Assembly: GCF_000090795.2 (NCBI RefSeq)
Contig: NW_003546446.1
Location: forward strand, 119,913-152,995
DNA length: 33,083 nucleotides
Reading direction: 5' to 3'
Source of the DNA: Amphimedon queenslandica
Taxonomy: Eukaryota > Porifera > Demospongiae > Haplosclerida > Niphatidae
The translations under genes were made by a program, and so were the position numbers. Numbering within the stretch: position 1 is the stretch's first letter; every line of letters starts with the position of its first letter. A model generated the notes under the pieces. That model was not told where the DNA came from. It saw nothing but the letters and a program-made list of their open reading frames with translations, and did no database searches. Shown here one piece after another: positions 10,201 through 19,900 of the stretch.

Positions 10201-12753
10201 ATTGATCTATACTAGACAAATGTACATGTAAAACATTAAAAGGGCGAGCCTAAGCACTTGTTACTCAATTACTGATGTTACTTATACTAATGGTATAGGA
10301 TCAATATTTGAACAAAGCAAACAACTGACTATCATCAAAGAAAGAAAAGGTATAGTTATTAAATGCTAAAAGATATTTAGATCTATCTTAATGTATTTTT
10401 ACTATAGAGTGTATCGAAAGGACACTACAGACACAAGGTATAATAACTTCTACTAATGAGAGACATTTTGAACATCATCATGTATTATGTTTATAAATTT
10501 GTATTGTCACTGTGTCATAACTGTAGAGTTTAAACAAAAAGTGAAACTACAAACTAAAGAGAAGTTCATGAATAAAGAATTCAATTCAAAAAAATCAGAG
10601 ACTCAGTTTTTTCGAAACTCTTTCAAAATAAAAGCAGGTATTGACTCTACTGGTATAATCTGTCTATACTACCTCATCACAGGAAGAGAGGAGGCATTAG
10701 TGGAGTATAAGAAAGAGATTGAGTTACTACAAGAAAATATATCAGCAACTAGCGTACAACTGCTGATGGTACAAAAGGCGAATATTCACAGTATGTGATA
10801 TGATAGTAATTAAATCATAACTGATTGATATTGGATATTATATAGAGAAAGATCAGTGTACACAATCAATGGTAGTAGATGCACCAACAGCAGAATCTAT
10901 TTGCACAGCACATTATGATTATCATGAAAAGGACAGTAATGAAATATCCTTTAGTAAGGGAGAGCAGCTTAAAATTTATGACAAGTGGAGTAGATTTCGC
11001 TGGAAAGGAAGATCCTTGGTGTCTGGTGATGAGGGAGACATTCCTAGTAGTTATGTTTGCTCAATGTTGGAGTCACTTCAATTGTTAGAGTTTATACTGT
11101 CAGTGGAAGAAGTGTCCCTTCCTATTCTACAAATGATAAGGAATGATTCATCTAGTAATGATGAGAAAGCTTCTCTTTTCTTGGAGACTATTAATGATGA
11201 TCCTATTATGATATCTGCACTGAGAGAAGACAAGGAACAATATGATAAAGGTATATTATTTGTGATTTTTGTGACTCAGTAAGTCAGTATATAATTTTAC
11301 AGTATAAGTGTTTAAAATTTTGTATTTGCAATGAAAAAAGAGTAAAAATTAAAAGTGTATGAGCTAATTTTCATGTTCTGGGCATTGTCTATGTATACAA
11401 TTAAATCACATTGGAGGTGGTTTAAACTTCTTCGAATTAAAGCAAACCAGAAAATAACAAAAATTAACACACCACAAAAATTACTGCGTATAAAGTTGAC
11501 TTTGTATTTCATATGTTATTGCCTGCACCTTGTGTATGTCAGTGTGTTGTATTGTGTATTGATGATGGTTAGTGAAAGTGCCCATTTAAAAAGTGCCAGT
11601 TTAGAATATGATGCTATACAACAGTCAATTTTAAATCAAAAGTGTAGGAGAATTGACTTTTTACTGATTTTATTGTATACATGTATCCCTGTCCCTACAT
11701 ACTCATTGCACAGTATGCTATTCACATGTACATGTACATAATATTTTTTGTTTATTGGTTTTAGTGACAATGTAAGTTGTATGCATGAAAGTGAATAGGT
11801 ATATGATTATTGCCAAGTGGTGGTACAGCTTGGTTATTAGGGTTGATAGGCAAGCATTCTGAGGCATTATCTCTGAAACAACTCATGACTGGTCTTTATC
11901 TGCTGTATAGCAGAAAATTTTTGGGGGAGTAGTTAAATTTTGGCAAATTGCTAAATTTTGGTGATTGGCAAATTTTAATTTGGCAAATTTGTGGCCAGGT
12001 GCCATTGAGTATGGGTGTAATGGCTCAAAATGGCAGGTTTTTATTTTGGCAAATGGCTATCAAAACACCAAATTTCCAAAATTCATTGTAAAATGTGTAT
12101 AATAATTATAATTGTAATACTTTAGTTTGAATTATTTATTAGGTATCGCTGGGAAAGTGGATTGGAACAGGAACAGGGTAATCCTTAACTCTCCATCTCT
12201 GGCTCAGTGTAATGAAGTGATTAGTAATATTACTGATAATCATAAGAAAATTGGTCTCCATTCCTCATCTACTAATAGCACACTATCTTTGTTATCATCA
12301 AGTAAGCTGTATACACTAAACCTGAGGAGACTTGAGATATATGGCTCTCCATTAACTAATGACTGTATCCAGCACTTGTGTAAACTACTAACTAATGAAA
12401 CACTACCAGAACTAGTCATCAGATACCACTCCATTAGTGACAGAGGAGTTATTAATATTTATGAAGCACTTGAACATAACTCTACACTTATCTTATTATC
12501 TTTATCTGATAATCCTCTCATTACATCAAGCAGTGCAGAGGCTTTTTCTCACCTCCTCGACAATAACTCATCACTAAAAATAATTTATCTAAGTTATACC
12601 TCATTGTCTACTGAGTCAATACTCCTCATTCTCAAGTCGCTATCATGTAACACAAATGTTACAAAAATCTGGCTAGACTTGCGACACAAAGAGACTTGTA
12701 TTAAGACCTTTCCTGACTATCACCTCATAGAAGGCAGAATTAACTGGGGGTAA
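7206..12753 (+). CDS. Death/CARD/SH3/LRR scaffold protein
   Basis: Exons by splice signals: 7206-7236, 7383-7649, 7939-8214, 8844-8948, (optional 8996-9211), 9271-9342, 9393-10054, 10105-10192, 10299-10349, 10408-10437, 10527-10637, 10683-10790, 10846-11250, 12143-12753. Nearly all junctions are phase 1 and the frame closes at TAA 12751-12753, giving about 938 residues (1010 with the optional exon). Domain order: Death domain (about 12-98), CARD-like helices (100-191), Ser/Thr/Pro linker, unrecognised module (250-500), charged helices (500-600), SH3 (about 616-675), LRRs (736-938). Death and CARD folds join signalling complexes, SH3 binds PxxP ligands and LRRs usually sense or bind ligand. 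No NACHT/P-loop is present, so it is not a standard NLR. A role as an immune or cell-death adaptor is inference. An AATAAA overlaps the stop codon (12752-12757). Confidence 0.8.
7383..7649 (+). CDS. Death-domain exon
   Basis: Acceptor CCCATAG before 7383 and donor GTAAGT after 7649, phase 1 on both sides. The peptide has the Death-domain pattern: an initial helix, WFDLGVELKLPYPQL with the conserved Trp, an LRECLSLWF helix and WESLASALERM near the end. It joins MAMARRVFRL from exon 1. Death domains self-associate to build signalling assemblies. Confidence 0.85.
7939..8214 (+). CDS. CARD-like domain exon
   Basis: Acceptor TTTTAATAG and donor GTAAGT, phase 1. It encodes about 92 mainly helical residues: ILQHYSDRISQVS, LLYTEGLITEDTKRKIE and LRSLGNILMELEETKPLA. 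The order of helices and the GLIT turn fit a CARD or a second Death-fold domain better than anything else. The assignment rests on pattern only. Confidence 0.65.
8215..8843 (+). other. intron, no feature seen
   Basis: 629 bases between the CARD-like exon and the linker exon. Apart from isolated ACATGT units I see no coding, repeat or RNA signal. Confidence 0.6.
8996..9211 (+). CDS. optional exon with hydrophobic segments
   Basis: TACAG acceptor before 8996 and GTAAAA donor at 9212; 216 bases, phase 1 on both sides, and open throughout. It would insert IVTSSNHNVTKS, then about 45 very hydrophobic residues, then NTSAPDSSVISS. The hydrophobic part may just be T-rich intron: a 21-base exon (9191-9211, DSSVISS) also fits the phase. 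So the protein could be cytosolic or membrane-anchored depending on splicing. Confidence 0.35.
9393..10192 (+). CDS. unrecognised two-part module
   Basis: Exons 9393-10054 and 10105-10192. The first half is helical (FDEIRGSFGILIDEI, ILSAAKMKSFLQLSF, ELKDELSNADSIEAIM, LKTIVKRFKITEANPL). The second half is mixed alpha/beta: FILGWEPEEHSLDDIRNLL, LNKRIIVQSIHRGNSIIII, CYGPHHLLAALLLEA, then a GRYTVYDKR strand, ending VMNNECLVEEIKLADGE. I have the impression of a module repeated in sponge and cnidarian signalling proteins but cannot name it. No catalytic motif is evident. Confidence 0.6.
10299..10790 (+). CDS. four short exons encoding charged helices
   Basis: Exons 10299-10349, 10408-10437, 10527-10637 and 10683-10790 are all phase 1 symmetric, so each could be skipped without a frame change. 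They encode Lys/Glu-rich sequence (FEQSKQLTIIKERK, ECIERTLQTQ, FKQKVKLQTKEKFMNKEF, EEALVEYKKEIELLQENI). The last looks like a short coiled coil, possibly a dimerisation linker before the SH3. Confidence 0.7.
10846..11250 (+). CDS. SH3-domain exon
   Basis: Acceptor TATATAG and donor GTATAT, phase 1. SH3 hallmarks: AHYDYHEKDSNEISF (ALYDY-type motif), FSKGEQLKIYD, a WKGRS strand and GDIPSSYV at the end (G.iPsnYv). The usual tandem Trp is altered to WSRFRW, so ligand preference may differ. About 60 further acidic helical residues follow (LESLQLLEFILSVEEV ... ISALREDKEQYDKG). Confidence 0.85.
11251..12142 (+). other. intron before the LRR exon, with a decayed MITE
   Basis: 892 bases. Around 11900-12080 there are repeated TTTTGGCAAATTT-type blocks and a CTGTATAGCAG start, suggesting a decayed member of the CCGTATAG element group. 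No exon recognised. Confidence 0.5.
12143..12753 (+). CDS. terminal LRR exon
   Basis: Acceptor TTATTAG, stop TAA 12751-12753. About 203 residues with ribonuclease-inhibitor-type repeats: LYTLNLRRLEIYGSPLTND, LVIRYHSISDRGVINI, LILLSLSDNPLITSSSAEA and LKIIYLSYTSLSTESI. This is the repeat type used by NLR receptors. Only about five repeats are present, fewer than in most NLRs. Confidence 0.85.
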
Positions 12754-13263
12754 TAAATCACTTTTCATTGACTGAAATCTCTTAATTTTATATGCCTACT
12801 GTACATGTATACCATAGTCTTTATTTATGCCTATACTCACTATAGTTATTAAATTAATTTTTCATTTTTTGCTTTAATCATGCAGATTATTGTTCCCCTA
12901 ATCAAATAGGGTATGCATACATTTACTTGTATGTTATGGCATTGAAAATAATTACTACTTTGATTGTGTTATTATAATGACTAATGTATTGTTGTTTGTT
13001 ATTATTATTTGGTATGAATTTTTAGGTTATAATAATGTTGTTCTATAAATCCTATAGCTGTTATTTCGATTGAAATAATGTAAAAAAATGAGGTATTACA
13101 CTTCATTGACGCTGTAAAATATTGACTAAACTATCACCTTAACTAACTCTTGAAAATCAATTTTAGTTGTGTGTAATAATTATGTAAAAAATGAGGTATT
13201 AATAATAATAATCACAGATAAAAATCACTCTTTCTCTCAGTCTCTTCATTAATCAATCAATCA
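12754..13263. other. convergent intergenic interval
   Basis: 510 bases shared by the 3' ends of the LRR gene and intersectin. AATAAA overlaps the LRR stop, and its complement TTTATT at 12820-12825 could serve the minus strand. A short direct repeat (GTAAAAAATGAGGTATTA) occurs near 13080 and 13182. No gene seen. Confidence 0.6.
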
Positions 13264-13905
13264 TTAATGTGTTCCACTAATATTCCTTCTCATTGGTTGA
13301 TATGTTACTCTTAATGCAAGTTCTCCTTTAGGTACATCTTCTAGTAACAATCTTTTAGTCCATGGGCCATTGTTACCTCCTTCATCTCTTAACTGCTTTA
13401 ATGACAACTTAGCACAACCTAAGAAATCTAGTGAGAGAGAGAGAAAAGAAATATGTAATGTCATTATATTAAAACAATTTACTATTGAACAGAAATTAAG
13501 ACATTCAGAGGAGGGGGTACATGTTGTACATGTACATGTACACAACACAAGCAAATAAATTGTGTTTTACCATTAGGTGAGAAGAGGTCACTATCAAACA
13601 CTGTAATCTCTAATACAGTATCATTAGGATCACTTATTAGAAACTCTGGCATCTATAAAATAATAATAATAATGATAATAATAGCTTACATGTACATGTA
13701 CATGTACTTACCGTATAATTCCATTTAGGATTTAAATCGTTTTTAATAACTGGTGTAGCTGATTCTTGATTATCTCCAACTCTTATAACACAGAATGGAT
13801 CACTTTTACCATCAGCAGATGATGCAATGAGATCAGCAGCTTCAACAACTGTCACAAATAACTTGCCACTAGCCACCTTACGTAATGTCATCCTACGACT
13901 ATCAC
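13264..13905 (-). CDS. ITSN: intersectin C2 domain and C-terminus
   Basis: Exons 13905-13712, 13652-13571 and 13427-13264. [67 protein letters not shown] and [19 protein letters not shown], ending MRRNISGTH and TAA (13266-13264). This matches the C2 domain at the end of long-form intersectin, including SDPF and NPKW. Acidic residues expected to bind Ca2+ are partly kept (DGKSD, FDSD). Confidence 0.93.
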
Positions 13906-16900
13906 CTGTTAATTAATTGATGGGTGTGGTTAATATTAATAATTAATGGGAGGATTATAGTTACTTCTTATTAGTTTAGAACTTTGTTTCTGTTTTCTTA
14001 CATACTCTACACAAGCTTCCATTATCTGCTTAACCCATTTATCTCTGAAGAAGGGAAATAGAGAGAGATAGGGATCATGCAATGAAGAAATAAAATACAT
14101 GTACATGTAGGCCAGTGAATTCTGTTACCTTCCAGAATCAGTTTCAGCCTTTAATGNNNNNNNNNNNNNNNNNNNNNNNNNNNNNNNNNNNNNNNNNNNN
14201 NNNNNNNNNNNNNNNNNNNNNNNNNNNNNNNNNNNNNNNNNNNNNNNNNNNNNNNNNNNNNNNNNNNNNNNNNNNNNNNNNNNNNNNNNNNNNNNNNNNN
14301 NNNNNNNNNNNNNNNNNNNNNNNNNNNNNNNNNNNNNNNNNNNNNNNNNNNNNNNNNNNNNNNNNNNNNNNNNNNNNNNNNNNNNNNNNNNNNNNNNNNN
14401 NNNNNNNNNNNNNNNNNNNNNNNNNNNNNNNNNNNNNNNNNNNNNNNNNNNNNNNNNNNNNNNNNNNNNNNNNNNNNNNNNNNNNNNNNNNNNNNNNNNN
14501 NNNNNNNNNNNNNNNNNNNNNNNNNNNNNNNNNNNNNNNNNNNNNNNNNNNNNNNNNNNNNNNNNNNNNNNNNNNNNNNNNNNNNNNNNNNNNNNNNNNN
14601 NNNNNNNNNNNNNNNNNNNNNNNNNNNNNNNNNNNNNNNNNNNNNNNNNNNNNNNNNNNNNNNNNNNNNNNNNNNNNNNNNNNNNNNNNNNNNNNNNNNN
14701 NNNNNNNNNNNNNNNNNNNNNNNNNNNNNNNNNNNNNNNNNNNNNNNNNNNNNNNNNNNNNNNNNNNNNNNNNNNNNNNNNNNNNNNNNNNNNNNNNNNN
14801 NNNNNTTGTGAATTGGTTATCAGTGAAAGGTTCTAATTGAGCTGCCGTTACAAAGAGACTCTTGGGCCTCACGAGCAAAAAGAAATCGTTAAACAAGAAA
14901 CCAACCATCTCCTTGTTTCCTCGTACCTATAATTAGTGGGTGTGGTTAAGTGGGAGGGGCAGGTTAAAAGAAAGTACTTTTGTGAATTTTCCCCAATGGA
15001 GGAGTTTCCTTGAGCCCATGAAGTTAGTTTGTGAATTAAAGATCAGTTTCTAAAAACAATACAACAATTGTAATGTAATGCAAGTAAATACAGTCAATAC
15101 AATGATTGGAGCCATTTTTGGTAAAAACCATGGGCTATAGCCTTGGGCATTTTTAAAAAACTGGCCGATTTCTTAAAATGGTCATACTCAAAAAATATTT
15201 GTCAGAATCAGCTCAAACTTTCTACACAGCACAAGGACATCAATGTGTATCAGAAAATTTAATAAAAATTTGGGATGATTTTGGAGCCATTTTTTGGAAA
15301 AAACCATGGGCTATAGCTTTGTGTATTTAAAAAAACTGGCCGATTTCTTAAAATGGTCATAACTCGAAAATATTTGTCGGAATCAACTCAAACTTTATAC
15401 ACAGTATAAGGACATCAATATGTATCAGAAAATGTAATAAAAATTTGAGGTGATTTCAGAGCCATCTTTTGAAAAAAACCATCAGTGTACATGTACACTG
15501 TACATGGCCCCACCTGACTAATACATGTACATTACCGTACATATACATGTACATGTATGCACAGGTCTGTACCTCATTTAATGCCACGTGTACATGAGAT
15601 TGAAGCCACTCAAGTGATTCAGCGTTTTCCTTAGCTCTCACTCCATCATTAACTTGTGAACACAATGTCTCTGATGCTTGTAATGCCAACAATAATGACT
15701 CATAGTCTGGATCAGTATCAGGAGTATACTCTAATATCTAATAGGGAAAGAGAGAGAAATGTACATGTATATGTATGATAAAAATTATGATTTAAAGTAC
15801 ATGTGCAACTTTCATGGTCAAATACATGTACATGTACATCTATTTTAATTTAATTTTTAGCATAGAGATACTGTCTAAAGACTTCTCTAGAAGCATTAGA
15901 AGGTAGAGAGAACCTCTATAAGTCTTAATAATGACCAAGTTGTACTTGCAAGGTGGTGAAATCAATTATAGGAATACTTTTTACCCCATTACCTTGTTTG
16001 CCATGCTGTACAATACAGTACAAAATTTTTTCTTTTGCCATACGTGTACACATGTACAAATTAAATTACTTTTCCAATTAGTAGAGGGTACTTGGTGACA
16101 CGTTGCATTGGCTTAAGGAGGAAAGAGGAAAGGGGAAGTCCCTTTGTACGAGGGTCCTTGAGACAAGCCTGCTCATACTCCCTAAAAGAAGGATCCAGAC
16201 TTTTACTCTGAAGTAATGTACAAGCTGTTAGTTGACATGAACACCATCGAATGTGAGGAGTTAGTTTTGGTATGTGCTCCTGGAGTACATCACCAATTGA
16301 TCTTATTATTGCACCTGATGTACGTAACCTAATGAATAATGCTCTGAGAGAGAGAGAGAGAACATAAAGCTATGAGCATTGATCCACAACCAACTGTATG
16401 GTGTACAGTACATGTAAAGTACAGTAGTACGTAGATTTTAGCACGTCGTAGATTTTGCTGGCATTAAAAATTGCAATTAAGTTATTATTACTAGTAATAC
16501 ATGTACATTATAGCAACATGAGATACATGTACATGTACATGTACATGTTGAACATGTATTTATAATACTTGCGGGCATTAATAATTTGCAATTTTTATCA
16601 CTAACACAAAATTCATAATTAATAGTACCAATAACCTTATAAGGTATGTGTACAATGTACAAGTATAGTCTGTTCAGGTTGACTTCTAACTCATTACTTT
16701 ATGCAGACTTGGCTTCAAACATGGTCGAGGTGTTAAGTAGATGTTAAGTGAGTATGAAGTAGTTATGAATTTTAGTATTATTAATTAGCATGCATTATAA
16801 AAACATAGGATTAAAACACTATTATTATACATAAAAATCAGACTCATCCAGAGCGGCCAAGTCATCATCAGAGTCAGGGTCTGATGGTAGTACTTCATCA

Positions 16901-19900
16901 TCACTACTATCATATTAATCATCGAATTCACCACCAATTAGACAACATAGAATCATGGATGACAAATTCCCGAATTCCATCCAGTTCCCAGTAGTGATCC
17001 TCAAAATTATCTTGAACATGTTTTACCAAGTTCTTCTATTTATCAGGAGTAACTAAATCAAACCCTTCCTGCCCTGGCTATTCAATCTAACTCCTTGCTT
17101 TCTCTTCTTCTCACTTTGGACGCCATTTTAAACAATTTATTCTGACTTCCGGTCACACCTCCTGTTGTGATTATAATGGTAGGCAGTGGCTTCTAAGTGG
17201 CGGCAGTGCTTAGATCTCGCAGCTTTTATACTTTCTGCAGTTCCTAAAGTCTTATCCACTAGTCCTATACATCAAATGAAGCGCATTGCTGAGAATATAT
17301 CTGTGTGTAAATTTGGTATTGATTAGATTAAAAACCTTTGAGTTATTTAAGTTTCATTTAGTTAGAAGTCAACCTGAACATACTATAGTTCATTCCCTTA
17401 CTTAGAGAAAGGTGTGTTACATTCAATAAGCTCCTCCCAGTTAACGACCACCTGCTGTACCTCACTGGGTGACAATACTGACGAGTTCTCCATTGGAATA
17501 AAGAACACCTAACAAACCACACCTATAATAACTGACCACACCCATCCCACTCACCTCTTTAACGAGATTGAGACTGTGTACATAAGCTTTCTCTGAGTGT
17601 ATCAGTTCAAATATAGCCTCTTGTCTCTTCTTCTGATTTGAGGGTATCTTAGCCAATACATCAGCTTCTAACATCTCTGACCCTATTAATAAATATTATT
17701 AATAATAATAATAATTAATTTTTTACTGATCAAAAAATAAAAATAAAACAAGCGTAACAGTGTAAAAAATATTCCTATAATTGATTTCACCACCTTGCAA
17801 GTACAGCTTGATTTTTATTAAGACTTATAAAGGCTCTCTCTACTTTGTGATGCTTGTAGAGAAGTCTTTAGACAGTATCTTTCTCTTGCTGTTAGAAAGC
17901 TCTTAACTTTGTCCCATGTTTAAGCCGCCATTTTGTTTGCCGTGGCCACACCCACTACGTAAAGGAGCGTGGGCGGGTGGTTGCTAAGGCTTATGAATTT
18001 TGTTATTTCTCCAATACAACATGTATAGAAGAAATGTAAGTGTGGACATACAAATATATATATATATATACAAACATCGCACGTGGGTGAAATCAATTAT
18101 AGGAACGACCTGGGGGCTACGCCCCCAGGTCGTTAAAAACATTTTGTACTGTATTAAATGCAAGAATATCAAAAGGTGGGTCAATTTAAATACAGTGCAT
18201 GTACTGCATGTACTGTATATATATATACGTGTACATTTGCATGTAAAAAGTCACAAAATTCTAAGTACATTTACAAGTACATGTATAAATATAGGTCATA
18301 TTAACATTACTTGTACACACAATAATTTAACATACATGTACATGTATGGTATGTGTATACTGTACATGTATCGTTGCTTACATTGTGAGGCGTGTTCGGA
18401 TGATTTCAAATGATCGAGAGGTTGTACATAATTCTTAGGAAAGAGACCCACTTTACCATTGAGTTCACCTTTCCACCAGTCATCCTCACCATCCTTATTA
18501 ATCACTGATATCACTGATCCTTTATGGAATGAGAGTTCATCTTGTGACACTGACTCATAGGTGTACAGTGCCAGGACTAGACCACCAGTCGAGGGAGTGG
18601 AGGAACTGGGCTATAGGGAAGGGAAGGGGAGGGAGGGGAATGAAAGAGAAAGAGGAAGGTATTATTAATATACAATGTACATGTACATGTATATGTAATT
18701 GTAACAATTTGTTACATGTACATAAAATAAATTAATACAATTTACTTCAGTTAATGTATGAAGTAAAATAAGGAATTAATTATGCATACACGTACATGTA
18801 CAATAAAATTAATTAATGATTGTATGCTGTATAATTCATTGCATATTTCACGTTCCAAATTAGTAAATTGACCATTAATTGTTGTACATGTACATGTATG
18901 TTTTTGTAGTACCTACATGTACATGCATAAGTCATAATCCTGATGAGTGATGACCATTTACAAAGTACAGTATGTTCAAGGGTCCTTAGAGATAATACAT
19001 GTACATGTACAATTTGTACATGTACATGTACATCATAATACAACAAAAGTACATGTTAGTGCATGCAATGAAATACATTTGTACATGAACAGTACATGTA
19101 CATGTAATAATAATTAATTACTTTGACATTAGGAACGGGTGAGGACACTCCTCCAGTACCAGAGGTCAATAGTTCAATCCGATTGGCCGGAAACCAGCCA
19201 CACCTCCTCTGCATTCCTCTACTCTGCAGTTGCCCCTCCCACCAGCCGTTAGGCTCCTGTCGTCTCACCAGAACCAACTGACCTGGTACCAGTCCTAACT
19301 GGTTCTCTTCCATAGCTATAAAACCGACAGTGACACGCCCTACTAGTCTAGAAAGCCCCGCCTCTTTTGTCGTCAGTAATTGCAATGATGGGCTATCAGG
19401 AGCAGAGAGAGGAGAGACATAAGTTGATGGGAATAATCCTTTTCTTCCGTCTATTTCCCCTAGCCACCATTCACCGTCTTTCTTTAGTACTTTAATGATG
19501 TCTCCCTCAGCAAATGCAAGGTCTCCATCTTGTTCGCTGTTGAATGTGTAATTGGCTTTGTACGTGTCGGAAGTAGGTGTGTCTGAAGGGGCGGGGTCAC
19601 TGGATACAGGGCTTGAGACTGGCTGAACATATTTACCAGGGAACCAACCAACCTACAGTACATGTAATAATTAAGAGACAGTATTAAATATTAATCAGTT
19701 TTTGCTATAACGATGTACATGTATTAACATGGTAATGTATTAAAGAGTTAAATTTAGCAAATTTGTCAATGCTCATTATAATTATAAATATTAATAACAT
19801 TTGTTATTAATACATTAAGACATACATGTACATGTACACGTATTTACAGTATATGCTACAGCCTAAGTACAGTATAATCTACACCGTACATGTACACTAC

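Noticed and set aside
14115..14908. Open frames spanning the Ns
   Set aside because: They only appear open because the gap has no stop codons.
18296..19046. Cys/Thr/His/Val-rich small proteins such as CTCTCT or HVHVHV frames across the window
   Set aside because: All are translations of the ACATGT hexamer repeat.
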